From the NCBI GenBank assembly GCA_036389675.1, contig DASVWI010000036.1:62001-126000 (forward strand): a DNA stretch of 64,000 nucleotides. Direction: 5' to 3'. The notes below the pieces were generated by a model. That model had not been told where the DNA came from, searched no databases, and saw only the letters and a list, made by a program, of their open reading frames with translations. A program made the translations under genes and the position numbers. Origin of the DNA: DASQYE01 sp036389675. Lineage in GTDB: Bacteria; Acidobacteriota; Blastocatellia; Pyrinomonadales; Pyrinomonadaceae. Of this stretch, positions 34,530-43,571 are shown piece after piece (the stretch's first letter is position 1; each line of letters begins with the position of its first letter).

Positions 34530-35531
34530 ATGAAGGAACAAGCTTTCAATCGCCTGCTGTCAAGGCTGGATATTCATCCGGTGCTGATTGATGTCGGCTC
34601 GTCGGGCGCGACTCCCGAAGTATGGGAGCCGATTGCCCCGCACTCCATATTCGTCGGCTTCGATCCAGACCTGAGAGAGATTTATGAAACGAGCGAAGGC
34701 CATTTTCACCAGTCGGTGACGATCAACGAGGCGATCACGAGCCAACCGGAGCGCGACGAGATCGCGCTTTACCTGACGAAGTTTCCCTATTGTTCGAGCA
34801 CCTTGCCCCCCGACTTCAAATCGCTCTCCAACTTTCTCTTCTCCGACTTCTTCGAGGTCGAGCGCACGGAGCGTGTGCGTGCGACGACACTCGACGCCGT
34901 GCTTGAGCGTCTCTCGCTCGACCGTATAGACTGGCTCAAACTGGATACGCAGGGTACTGATCTGCGTATCTTCCGTAGCCTTCGGGATCAGGTGCGCTCG
35001 CGCGTGCTGGCCGTTGACATAGAGCCCGGGCTGATTGATGCCTATCTCGGCGAAGACCTTTTCGTGGACGCGCACAAGGCTTTAACCGGCGAGGGCTTCT
35101 GGCTTTCCAATCTCAACGTCGGCGGCGCTCTCAGGATGAGCGCGGCCACACTGGCCGAAGTGACGGCCACGCACCCGGACATCACACGCGCCTTCGTCGA
35201 AGCGCATCTTAAGAAATCTCCCGGCTGGTGCGAGGCGCGCTATCTGCGTAGCCTCGACGCCCTGCGCGAGAGCAGTGCCACGAGCCGCGAGTATCTGCTG
35301 CTCTGGGTCTTTGCGCTTCTGGACGGGCAGCTCGGCTACGCGCTCGAAGTGGCCGTTGCATACGAGCGAGCCTTCCACAGCGACGAGATATCAAGCTCAA
35401 TGAAGGACGAGACCATCTCGCTCGTCAGGCACGAGCGCCGCAGGGCCGCTCGGCCTCGTCTTAATATGGCGAGCGTCAAAGCAATCGTCCCGGCCAGGAC
35501 TAAACGGTGGATCAAAAAGCTGATCAAGTAG
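34530..35531 (+). CDS. FkbM-family methyltransferase 2
   Basis: A 333-residue protein with LIDVGSSGATPEVWEP as motif I (Ser-Gly-Ala replaces the usual Asn-x-Gly), GFDPDLREIY, and DWLKLDTQGTDLRIF in the position of the FkbM LKID-EG motif, where Gln-Gly replaces Glu-Gly. These changes occur in a recognised FkbM subgroup, but activity on a sugar is inferred only from context. The TTG at 34503 overlaps the previous stop and is an alternative start adding nine residues. Its 3' end overlaps the next glycosyltransferase. Confidence 0.8.
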   Translation: MKEQAFNRLLSRLDIHPVLIDVGSSGATPEVWEPIAPHSIFVGFDPDLREIYETSEGHFHQSVTINEAITSQPERDEIALYLTKFPYCSSTLPPDFKSLSNFLFSDFFEVERTERVRATTLDAVLERLSLDRIDWLKLDTQGTDLRIFRSLRDQVRSRVLAVDIEPGLIDAYLGEDLFVDAHKALTGEGFWLSNLNVGGALRMSAATLAEVTATHPDITRAFVEAHLKKSPGWCEARYLRSLDALRESSATSREYLLLWVFALLDGQLGYALEVAVAYERAFHSDEISSSMKDETISLVRHERRRAARPRLNMASVKAIVPARTKRWIKKLIK

Positions 35532-36799
35532 AAGACGTGCGCGCGCCTAAACCTCTGCGCGTCGCGTTTTTCAATTCGTCTGACCGCGCCAGCGGAGCGG
35601 AAGCGTTGATTTGCCAGACCGTCGAGGGCCTCCGAGCGCGGGGCGTCGACGCCCGTCTCTACGTCAAAGATCAGTTTACAGACCTGCCTTACGTCCACCG
35701 GCTGCCCTTCTTCTTCGGAGAGCGCCGCGTGGAGCGCGCGCTTCGCAAGCTCTCTGGTCGAAACAACATCTTCTTTCCTTCGACCTACACGCTCAAGCGC
35801 CACGTATGGATAAAGACGGCTGACATCTGGCACTTTCACAACCTGCACGGGCACTTCGTTTCCATACCGCTCCTGGCGGCTGAGAGCCGCCGCCGCACGG
35901 TCGTCCTCTCGCCTGTCGATCAATTTCTCGCCACCGGATACTGTCCCTATACGCTCGGCTGCGAGCGTTTCCGCGAAGGCTGCGGCATGTGCCCGCAGCT
36001 CGACCTGCCTTATCCGGGCATCAGCCGCGATACGACCCATGAGCTGTTGATGATGAAGGAGCGAGCCGTTCGTCGGTCTCGCTTTAAGCTGCTGGTGCAT
36101 ACAAACTATCTGGCGCGCTATTATGCTTCGACCTTCGTTGGCAGCCTGCCCATCGAGCGCCTCTACTACGGCGTGGACACAGAAGTGTTTCGCCCCATGG
36201 AGCGCGCGGAGGCGGCCACCGCTCTGGGCATCGCGCCCGTCGGCGGCTTTGTCGTCGGGCTGATTCACAGTAATGTGGCGGACAAGCGCAAAGGGCTGCT
36301 CCCTTTGCTTGACCTCGTGCGTGATCTGGGGGAGCGCCTGCCGGGCCGCATCACAGTCCTCGTCGTCGGCACGGCCAGCGAGCGAGCCATGGAGCGGGCG
36401 ACGCCGAATATGAATATCGTGGCGCTCCCCTTTCTCAAGACGAGCGATGAGCTGGCGCGTGCTTTGAACCTCTGCGACGTGCTGTTGTATCCGACCCGCG
36501 CAGACAATCTGTCTTTGACCTGCCTTGATGCGCTCGCCTGCGGCGTGCCCGTCATCAGCTCCAGAGTCGGGGGGCAGGTCGAAGCCGTAGAGGACGGCGT
36601 CAACGGTTTTCTGACCGAGCCGGGCGATAACGATCAGATCATCGAGCGAGTGGCACAGATGGCAACGGACGAAGAGTTGACGGGGCGTTTATCGGAGGGC
36701 GCGCGCTCCTCCGCGCTTGAGCGTTTTCGTATCGATAGTTATATAGACAATCTGCTCGGCTACTACAACCGGGTGCTTGAGCAGGGAGTAAGCGTATGA
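35507..36799 (+). CDS. GT4-type glycosyltransferase
   Basis: A 430-residue GT-B enzyme: VAFFNSSDRASGAEALICQTV in the acceptor domain, a middle block with cysteines (GYCPYTLGCERFREGCGMCPQ) that is common in a WcaC/colanic-acid-like subgroup, and TRADNLSLTCLDALACGVP in the donor domain. The GTG at 35507 overlaps the methyltransferase by 25 nt; GTG 35537 would avoid the overlap and fits the family start. The stop overlaps the epimerase (ATGA). Confidence 0.87.
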   Translation: MDQKADQVEDVRAPKPLRVAFFNSSDRASGAEALICQTVEGLRARGVDARLYVKDQFTDLPYVHRLPFFFGERRVERALRKLSGRNNIFFPSTYTLKRHVWIKTADIWHFHNLHGHFVSIPLLAAESRRRTVVLSPVDQFLATGYCPYTLGCERFREGCGMCPQLDLPYPGISRDTTHELLMMKERAVRRSRFKLLVHTNYLARYYASTFVGSLPIERLYYGVDTEVFRPMERAEAATALGIAPVGGFVVGLIHSNVADKRKGLLPLLDLVRDLGERLPGRITVLVVGTASERAMERATPNMNIVALPFLKTSDELARALNLCDVLLYPTRADNLSLTCLDALACGVPVISSRVGGQVEAVEDGVNGFLTEPGDNDQIIERVAQMATDEELTGRLSEGARSSALERFRIDSYIDNLLGYYNRVLEQGVSV

Positions 36800-37779
36800 G
36801 CGCCTCGACTCGATCAGACTCGCAAGCCTTCGGGCGCGTGGTTGTCTTAGGCGGTTTGGGCTTTATGGGCAGCCACATTTGCCGCGAGCTTCTGGCGCGC
36901 GGCTACCCCGTGCGTATCTTCGACAGGCTCTATGCCCTGCGGACGCTGGTTGAAGACATAGAGGACGCCCTTGAGATAGTCGAGGGCGACATGGCCCTCA
37001 CGGATGACGTGATGAACGTGATCTCAGAGGCCGACACCGTCATCCATCTGGTTCACACGACCGTTCCCGGCTCTTCCATGAAAGACCCGGCCTATGACCT
37101 CTCAAGCAACGTCGTCGCCAGCGTCGGCTGGCTCTCGCGCCTGCACGAGACGAAGGTGCGCCGCCTCATCTACGTCTCCTCCGGCGGCACTGTCTACGGG
37201 CCGCCGCAAACCAATCCGATTAAAGAGAATCACCCGACAGAGCCCATCAGCTCCTACGGGATTACGAAGCTGACGATTGAGAAGTACGTGGCGATGTACG
37301 CAGCGATGTTCGGCATCGATTACTGCGTCGTGCGCCCTTCAAACGTCTACGGGCCGGGGCAGAAGCTGCATATAGGTCAGGGTGTGATCGGCGTACTCAC
37401 GGACAGGGCGCTGCGCGGCGAGCCTCTGGAGGTCTGGGGAACGGGCGAGAGCCTGCGCGATTATCTGCACGTCGAAGACCTCGTCCAAGCCATTTCGGGG
37501 CTCGTCGCTTACACCGGCCCGCAGAGGGTCTTTAACATCTCAAGCGGCGTGGGCCATTCGGTGCTGGACATCATCAGGATTCTAAACGGCTGCCTTGGCT
37601 TTGTGCCCGCGCTCCTTTATAAGCCCGACCGCGGCTTCGACGTGCCGGTCAACGTGCTGGACTCCTCAAGGCTTCACGCCGAGACGGGCTGGCGTCCCGC
37701 GATTGGACTTGAAGACGGAATAGCGCGCACCGTCGAATGGCTCAGGCGGCTGCAAAAGCATGAGGCCGGGGCTGCGTGA
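36796..37779 (+). CDS. NAD-dependent epimerase/dehydratase (UDP-glucose 4-epimerase-like)
   Basis: A 327-residue extended SDR with VLGGLGFMGSHICREL at the NAD site, VSSGGTVYG with the catalytic Ser/Thr, SSYGITKLTIEKY with Tyr-x-x-x-Lys, and RPSNVYGPGQ. It resembles UDP-sugar 4-epimerases, for example GalE- or WbpP-like proteins, that supply galactose or GalNAc-type donors. It closes the plus-strand polysaccharide run that starts near 10 kb. Confidence 0.88.
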   Translation: MSASTRSDSQAFGRVVVLGGLGFMGSHICRELLARGYPVRIFDRLYALRTLVEDIEDALEIVEGDMALTDDVMNVISEADTVIHLVHTTVPGSSMKDPAYDLSSNVVASVGWLSRLHETKVRRLIYVSSGGTVYGPPQTNPIKENHPTEPISSYGITKLTIEKYVAMYAAMFGIDYCVVRPSNVYGPGQKLHIGQGVIGVLTDRALRGEPLEVWGTGESLRDYLHVEDLVQAISGLVAYTGPQRVFNISSGVGHSVLDIIRILNGCLGFVPALLYKPDRGFDVPVNVLDSSRLHAETGWRPAIGLEDGIARTVEWLRRLQKHEAGAA

Positions 37780-37809
37780 GCATAGCCGGGCGCTGCCCTT
37801 CGCCGCGCG

Positions 37810-37818
37810 TGCTATACT
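37810..37818 (+). promoter_or_regulatory. Candidate extended -10 promoter before the HerA-like gene
   Basis: TGCTATACT is an extended -10 (TG-n-TATACT). No clear -35. A family C palindrome lies between it and the gene. Confidence 0.35.
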
Positions 37819-37852
37819 TGGGCAGAGGTTCTTAGTTTACTGGCAGGGAAAT

Positions 37853-37965
37853 CAACAGGGACGGACAGAGACTATCAGGATAAAGAAAAAGCTTTGAAGC
37901 ATTCATGCTTTCAGTTTTTATCCCGATTCTGGTTTCCATCCTGACCATCTCTGTCCATCCCTGTT
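37853..37965. repeat. Intergenic palindromic repeat, family C
   Basis: AACAGGGACGGACAGAGACT... is mirrored by ...ATCTCTGTCCATCCCTGTT, giving an imperfect stem of roughly 30 bp with a long AT-richer centre. A half-like fragment occurs at 18964-18984. Confidence 0.75.
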
Positions 37966-37984
37966 CATTCCTTTTCTGATTATT

Positions 37985-39691
37985 ATGTCCTCTGAAATGA
38001 TCACAACGGATTTGCTGACGGGAACGGTTAAGGGGCCGGGCGAGCTTCCGCACGAATATCTTTTCATCACGGCGGATAACGGCAGAGCGCGCATAGGCGA
38101 GTTCGTCTACTATCTGGCGCGCGACGCCGATGAAGTGCGCCACATCCTCGGCAACATTACGTCGCGCCGCCTCGTGCGTAATCTGCCGGATGCTTTTCTC
38201 TCCGACCCGCAAACGCCTCCTTCAGTCGTTTCCTCGCTCATCGGACTCAGCACCGACTGCGGCGAGCTTTACGAGATTACGGTCGAGACCATCGGCTACT
38301 TCAGCCACGCGCTCGGCGATTTCGTCAACCCGCGCATCCCGCCCCATCCCGGCGACCCTGTCTTTCTCGCATCATCCGAGACGCTCTCTGGCGTGCTATC
38401 ACCGCGCCGTATGACGGACGTGGGCTCGGCGCACGTCGGCAGCCTCCTGACCAGAAGCGCGGGCGAAGTGCCGGTCGTGCTCTCGATCAAGGATGTCGTC
38501 TCGACGCATCTGGCTATCCTGGCCTCGACGGGCGCGGGCAAGTCTTACACGGCGGGCGTGCTCGTCGAAGAATTGATGATGCCCTACAACAGGGCTTCCG
38601 TGCTGATCGTTGACCCGCACGGCGAATACGATACGCTCACTTCGATTCAGGGCGACGCGCGCTTCGGCGCTGCGGACGGCTACCAGCCCGAAGTCAAAAT
38701 CTTCACGCACGACCGCATCAAGGTGCGCGTCTCGTCTCTGACCGAGGCCGACATCAAGTATCTTCTGCCCGAAGGGACATCGGACAAGATGCTGCATTAC
38801 CTGTCGCAGGCTTATCGCAAGGTGACGGCGGGCGAGCGCGGCGAGCGCGGCACGTGGGGCTATCACGATCTGCGCGATGCCGTGACGGCTGAAAAGTACG
38901 GCGACGAGGACGGGCGCAGCGGCTCGGGCGGCAACGTCGGCTCCATCGATGCGCTGCTGTGGCGCTTGGACAATCGCTTTGACCGCCCCGACACGATCTT
39001 CTCCGACCACGAGCATATCCCCTTAAGCGATATGTTTCAGCCCGGACGTTGCACTGTGCTGCAACTCTCCGACATCGAGCAGAACGAGCAGCAGGTCGTC
39101 GTCGCCACCCTCCTCAGGCGCGTCAACAAGGCGCGCGTCTCGACCGTGCGGCACGAGGCAGTTCCGGGCAGCGACAACGATCTTCCCTATCCAGTCTTTA
39201 CGCTCCTTGAAGAGGCGCATCGCTTTGCGCCCGCCGGTCAAACGGTCGTCTCCACCAATATCCTCAAACAGATACTCTCCGAAGGGCGCAAATTCGGCGT
39301 CGGCATCGGCCTCATCACGCAGCGCCCCGGCAAGCTCGATCAGGACGTGCTCTCTCAGTGCATGACGCAGATCATCATGCGTATCGTCAACCCCATAGAT
39401 CAGGACACGGTTGCCAAGTCGGTCGAGGGGGCGGGCCGTCAACTTTTGGACGAACTCCCTGCGCTCACCAAGGGTCAGGCCGTCATCTCGGGCGTCGGCG
39501 TCAACACGCCCGTCATGTGCCGCGTGCGCTCGCGCATCACACGCCACGGCGGCGAGACCTTCGACGCGCCCGCCGAGTGGGCCAAGTGGCACACCGGTGC
39601 GGAGAAGGACAAGCGCACACAGGACAACGCCGTGCTGGGCAAGCCCGAGTCAAACAGGAAGCCCGAAAAGATACGCGGGATTCGGATTTGA
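37985..39691 (+). CDS. HerA-type ATPase/translocase (HAS-barrel plus DUF87 helicase domain)
   Basis: A 568-residue protein. The first 110 residues form a HAS-barrel-like domain, followed by an FtsK/HerA-type ATPase with Walker A ASTGAGKSYT near residue 178, VDPHGEYDTL, Walker B VFTLLEEAHRFAP and the arginine-containing ITQRPGKLDQDVLSQC. HerA proteins form hexamers that pump DNA and normally partner with the nuclease NurA in end resection; related ATPases serve anti-phage systems with other effectors. No NurA, SIR2 or nuclease gene is beside it here, so its partner is unknown. It stands alone between the polysaccharide locus and the acyltransferase genes. Confidence 0.88.
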   Translation: MSSEMITTDLLTGTVKGPGELPHEYLFITADNGRARIGEFVYYLARDADEVRHILGNITSRRLVRNLPDAFLSDPQTPPSVVSSLIGLSTDCGELYEITVETIGYFSHALGDFVNPRIPPHPGDPVFLASSETLSGVLSPRRMTDVGSAHVGSLLTRSAGEVPVVLSIKDVVSTHLAILASTGAGKSYTAGVLVEELMMPYNRASVLIVDPHGEYDTLTSIQGDARFGAADGYQPEVKIFTHDRIKVRVSSLTEADIKYLLPEGTSDKMLHYLSQAYRKVTAGERGERGTWGYHDLRDAVTAEKYGDEDGRSGSGGNVGSIDALLWRLDNRFDRPDTIFSDHEHIPLSDMFQPGRCTVLQLSDIEQNEQQVVVATLLRRVNKARVSTVRHEAVPGSDNDLPYPVFTLLEEAHRFAPAGQTVVSTNILKQILSEGRKFGVGIGLITQRPGKLDQDVLSQCMTQIIMRIVNPIDQDTVAKSVEGAGRQLLDELPALTKGQAVISGVGVNTPVMCRVRSRITRHGGETFDAPAEWAKWHTGAEKDKRTQDNAVLGKPESNRKPEKIRGIRI

Positions 39692-39847
39692 TCATTGCCC
39701 CGGTGTACTGCAAAGCAGACATTTCCCGATTAAGACTACAGAGGCGCGCGCTTTGGGAAGGGCCGCCTGACTGGTCAGTGCGGCTTCCTTTCTGGTAGCA
39801 TTCCGCGATACAAAACTCTGCCGGTCGCTGATGCCGATTGCCCCTGA

Positions 39848-41296
39848 ATGTTATTTACCGAGCCCTTATTCCTCTTCCTGTTTCTCCCCGCGCTTTTAGG
39901 GTTATATTTCGTCTCGCCGAAGGGGGCGCGTAATTTCCTGCTCCTTTGCGCGAGCCTGCTGTTCTACGCGTGGGGCGAGAGAACCTACGTCCTCGTCTTA
40001 CTGTTTTCCATCTTCCTCAACTACGTTTTCGGACTCGTCATCGGACGCGCGGAGGCTGCTCGGAGCCGACGGCTGCTTCTGCTCGGCGGAATCACCGGCA
40101 ATCTCTTACTCTTGATCACGTTCAAGTACGCCCGCTTCCTCGTCGCCAATCTCAACGAGCTGTCGGCACTGGCGGGCTCGAGCGCCCTGCCACTGCCGGG
40201 CATACGCCTGCCCATAGGCATCTCTTTCTTCACCTTCATGGGCATGTCGTATCTGGTGGACATCTACCGCAAGCAGCTTCGGGCCGAAACGAACCTTAAT
40301 ACTTTCGCCCTGTACATTACGCTCTTCCCTCACCTGATCGCCGGGCCTATCGTGCGTTATTCCGACATCGCAAGGGAGTTGGTCGAGCGCTTTGTGAGCC
40401 GCGCAGAGTTTGCGGCGGGCGTGCGGCGCTTCATCATCGGGTTCGGAAAGAAGATGCTCATCGCCAACACGGTCGCCTTTCCGGCTGACAGCATCTTCAA
40501 CGCGCCCACGGAGCAACTGACGGCGGGGCTCGCGTGGCTCGGCGTCATCTGTTACACGCTGCAAATCTATTTCGACTTCTCGGGTTATTCCGATATGGCT
40601 ATCGGGCTGGCGAAGATGTTCGGCTTCCACTTCCCGGAAAATTTCGACTACCCTTACGTCGCGGATTCCATCACGAACTTCTGGCGGCGCTGGCACATCT
40701 CTCTCTCCACATGGTTTCGTGATTACCTCTTCTTTCCGCTCGGCGTGAGAGGCCCGCGCTGGCGGATTTATCTCAACCTGCTGATAGTCTTCTTTCTGTG
40801 CGGGCTCTGGCACGGGGCCAGTTGGAACTTCGTCGTGTGGGGACTCTTTCACGGGGCGTTTCTGGTTTTCGAGCGACTGGGTCTGGCGGTGTGGCTGCAA
40901 AAACGCCCGCGCGCTCTACGCCACATCTACACCATGCTGGTGGTCATGGTGGCGTGGGTGTTCTTCCGCGCAGAGACGCTCTCTCACGCGCTCTCTTTCC
41001 TTCAGGCCATGATCGGTCGCGGGCACGGGCTCGGCTTAGGCTACAGCCCGGCCATCTACCTGAACACCGAGCTTGTCCTCGCGCTGCTGGTCGGCGTGCT
41101 GGGCTCGACGGCACTCGTTCCGGCCCTGCGAAAATGGCAGGAGCAGTTAATGTCGGAGCGCGAGGGCACGCCGCGGGCTTTCGTGGAGACGGGCACGAGG
41201 CTCTTGAGCTTCGCCGTGCTGGTGCTGATCTTCGTGGCCTCAGCCGCGCTCTCGGCAGCCGGAACTTACAATCCTTTCATCTATTTCAGATTCTAG
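39848..41296 (+). CDS. MBOAT O-acyltransferase (AlgI-like) 1
   Basis: A 482-residue multi-spanning membrane enzyme. It opens LFTEPLFLFLFLPALLGLYF and contains YFDFSGYSDMAIGLAKMFG, FWRRWHISLSTWFRDYLFFPLG and LWHGASWNFVVWG, with the catalytic His322 in the last. Such proteins carry acyl groups across the membrane for polysaccharide O-acetylation, as AlgI does for alginate. The next gene is a periplasmic SGNH partner (AlgJ/X-like), so the two form one acylation system. The target is probably the nearby polysaccharide (inference). Confidence 0.93.
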   Translation: MLFTEPLFLFLFLPALLGLYFVSPKGARNFLLLCASLLFYAWGERTYVLVLLFSIFLNYVFGLVIGRAEAARSRRLLLLGGITGNLLLLITFKYARFLVANLNELSALAGSSALPLPGIRLPIGISFFTFMGMSYLVDIYRKQLRAETNLNTFALYITLFPHLIAGPIVRYSDIARELVERFVSRAEFAAGVRRFIIGFGKKMLIANTVAFPADSIFNAPTEQLTAGLAWLGVICYTLQIYFDFSGYSDMAIGLAKMFGFHFPENFDYPYVADSITNFWRRWHISLSTWFRDYLFFPLGVRGPRWRIYLNLLIVFFLCGLWHGASWNFVVWGLFHGAFLVFERLGLAVWLQKRPRALRHIYTMLVVMVAWVFFRAETLSHALSFLQAMIGRGHGLGLGYSPAIYLNTELVLALLVGVLGSTALVPALRKWQEQLMSEREGTPRAFVETGTRLLSFAVLVLIFVASAALSAAGTYNPFIYFRF

Positions 41297-41315
41297 GCGA
41301 GCGAGTGAACGTTTG

Positions 41316-42449
41316 ATGTCCGGGGGAAACGACCAGAGAATGCGGCGCATTGAAGACATCGCGTTGATTATCTTTTTCCTCGCGGCCCTCGCTCTTCCGG
41401 TCGTGGGGCTTGCACTCGGCTTCGATCCGGGCCGCGCTCATAAAGAGAATCGCGTGCTCGCTCCGTTCCCGCCCGTCTCGCTCAAACGCCATGTGCTCGG
41501 CTCGTTCCCGGAAAAGTTCCGCGCCTATTTCGAAGACCACTTCGGTTTTCGTAATATGCTGATCGAATGGCAGGCGAAAGTTAAAGTGAAGTGGCTCGGG
41601 GTCTCGTCTTCAAAAAGAGTGATACTGGGAAAGGACGGGTGGCTTTTTCAACCGCCCTACGACAATTCGCTGGAATGGTACAGAGGGCCGAGACCTTTGA
41701 CCGTGGCCGAGCTTGCCCAGTGGCAGCGGGTTCTCAAGGCTCGGCGCGATTGGCTGGCCGAGCGCGGCATACGTTACATCTTCGTGATCGCGCCCGAGAA
41801 ACATACTATCTACCCGGAGTACGTGCCGGAAGCTTTCAGGCGTATGCAGGAGGTCTCGCGGCTCGAACAGCTCGTCCGCTACATGAAGGAGCATTCGGAC
41901 GTAGAGATTCTTGACCTGCGGCAGCCGCTCATGGAGGCGAAAGGGCGCGAGCGTCTCTATCACCGGACGGATTCGCACTGGAACGAATACGGCGCGTTCA
42001 TCGGCTATCAGGCGATTGCCGCGGAGCTAATGAAAGCGAGCGCGCAGATACAACCACTCGCGGAGTCAGACTTTGAGCTGGTCAGGGAACAAAAAAAGGA
42101 GATGGATCTGGCCGCCCAGCTTGGGCTCGATGATGTCCTGAGCGAAGAGAATTTAAGAATGCGCCCGCGCCGCGCCTCTCTTGAGTTCCGGCTGAATCCG
42201 GATATCAAGTACGTGGTCTCTGACGGGAAGGAGACGCGATTGCCGCGCGTCGTCATGTTCCGCGACTCCTTCGCCAACAATCTCATCCCGTTTCTCGATC
42301 ATCACTTCAGCCGTGCCGTCTACGTCTGGAATTACGGCCTCGACACCGCCCTGATCGAGACCGAGCGCCCTCAGTTCGTCATACAGGAAGTCGTGGAGCG
42401 ATACCTGCTCAACGCCCCCCCGCAGAATCCACTCGTGTTACAGGAATAA
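41316..42449 (+). CDS. AlgJ/AlgX-like SGNH acetyltransferase partner
   Basis: A 377-residue exported or membrane-anchored protein with an N-terminal hydrophobic anchor (IALIIFFLAALALPVVGLAL). It shows LGKDGWLFQP, IFVIAPEKHTIYPEYVP, the catalytic Asp-x-His in TDSHWNEYGAF (Asp219, His221) and nucleophile Ser318 in MFRDSFANN. AlgJ/X proteins receive the acyl group from the MBOAT partner and place it on the polymer in the periplasm. I use ATG 41316 rather than the TTG one codon earlier. The stop lies just before a family A repeat. Confidence 0.9.
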   Translation: MSGGNDQRMRRIEDIALIIFFLAALALPVVGLALGFDPGRAHKENRVLAPFPPVSLKRHVLGSFPEKFRAYFEDHFGFRNMLIEWQAKVKVKWLGVSSSKRVILGKDGWLFQPPYDNSLEWYRGPRPLTVAELAQWQRVLKARRDWLAERGIRYIFVIAPEKHTIYPEYVPEAFRRMQEVSRLEQLVRYMKEHSDVEILDLRQPLMEAKGRERLYHRTDSHWNEYGAFIGYQAIAAELMKASAQIQPLAESDFELVREQKKEMDLAAQLGLDDVLSEENLRMRPRRASLEFRLNPDIKYVVSDGKETRLPRVVMFRDSFANNLIPFLDHHFSRAVYVWNYGLDTALIETERPQFVIQEVVERYLLNAPPQNPLVLQE

Positions 42450-42453
42450 GAAC

Positions 42454-42546
42454 AAGGATGAAGGCGGAAGGCGGAAGGATGAAGTAAAAGCATTCAAGCC
42501 ATTCAAGCATTTCTTTCATCCTTCATCCTTCCGCCTTCATCCTTTC
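42454..42546. repeat. Intergenic palindromic repeat, family A copy 2
   Basis: AAGGATGAAGGCGGAAGGCG at the left and its complement at the right, with an inner second stem (GTAAAAGCATTCAAG against CAAGCATTT). It sits between convergent genes. The minus-strand gene's stop codon (42537-42539) lies in it. Confidence 0.88.
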
Positions 42547-43571
42547 TTGAGCCTCACGCCCTTTGCCATGAGTATGCGGGTGAGGTCGCGGGTGAAGGTT
42601 TCGGCCTGCCTGTAATCGAGATGGGTTGTGTCCGGCAATTCGTATTGCGAGAGTTCGGGGTAGTCTCTGAAATGAATGGTCATCGCCTTAGTCCTCGCGG
42701 CGAAGACATCCCAGTAAGCGCTCTTCGGATATCTGGCCTCCTGCGCTTCCCACAATATGCCGCTCGAAGGCATCCTGAGAAAGACGACCTGCCCGCCCCG
42801 CTCCTGAATGCGCGCGACATACTCTTCGAGCCGCGCGGTTCTCGCCAGAAACTCCTGAGCGGACAGACCGGGAGGAAGCCTCTGGCCCGAGTTGTTAGTG
42901 CCGCCTCCGTGCAGTTTCGCCGGCTCGATCATGGAGTAGTCGGCGCGGGCGTATCTGTCCGGCTGCATTTGCAGGTAGAAGGGCACGGGCAGCTGGCCGC
43001 TTCTCAGGCCCTCCCACACGTGGCCGGGGCTGATCTCCGGTTTCATAAAGACGAAGTTGGCCTGCAAGCGATGGCGCAGCCATTGCTCGATCTGGTCGGA
43101 GAGGTTTTGCTCCCTGTACTCTTGCAGGTACTTCTCTTCTTTTCCGGGCGGCGTCGTCCCGTCAATCTCCGATTCCATCAGGTCGAACAGGACTACCCCG
43201 CGAAAGCCCTCGTCCGCGGCCAGATCCCTGAGCACAGGAATGGCCTGGCTGCCGTCGATTGCCAGTTGAACGGGGCGCACGCCGCTCGTTTCAGCAAACA
43301 CGGTCGGGTTGATGCCGAGCAGAGTCTTGGAAGCGCCGACGAGGACGATGCTGTCGCTGCCGACACTGCGGCGCGCGCTGGCCCACAGGCTCGCGTCGTC
43401 GATCAGCGAAGGCCTGAACCCACGGCTGCGCCAGACGCCTTCCCAGACACAGAAGAACAGCAGAAACAATAGACAGCCGAGCATCCACGTACGCACCCAC
43501 GGAGCATGCAGTACGCGCGGCGCGTCAGGCACATGCTCGTCAAAACTGGAAGTAAATGAACGCACGATCAT
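42537..43571 (-). CDS. SGNH-hydrolase-like membrane-anchored protein, partner of the adjacent MBOAT protein
   Basis: A 344-residue protein with one N-terminal membrane anchor (LGCLLFLLFFCVWEGVW). It has a serine in VGASKTLLGI that fits an SGNH nucleophile and DTTHLDYRQA near the end that fits the Asp-x-x-His pair. It is not closely similar to the AlgJ-like protein on the other strand. It overlaps the upstream MBOAT gene by 32 nt, so the two are a coupled pair, and it probably transfers or removes an acyl group on a periplasmic polymer. The last residues KKG and the stop are provided by a family A repeat. Function is inferred from motifs and context. Confidence 0.7.
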   Translation of the reverse strand: MIVRSFTSSFDEHVPDAPRVLHAPWVRTWMLGCLLFLLFFCVWEGVWRSRGFRPSLIDDASLWASARRSVGSDSIVLVGASKTLLGINPTVFAETSGVRPVQLAIDGSQAIPVLRDLAADEGFRGVVLFDLMESEIDGTTPPGKEEKYLQEYREQNLSDQIEQWLRHRLQANFVFMKPEISPGHVWEGLRSGQLPVPFYLQMQPDRYARADYSMIEPAKLHGGGTNNSGQRLPPGLSAQEFLARTARLEEYVARIQERGGQVVFLRMPSSGILWEAQEARYPKSAYWDVFAARTKAMTIHFRDYPELSQYELPDTTHLDYRQAETFTRDLTRILMAKGVRLKKG

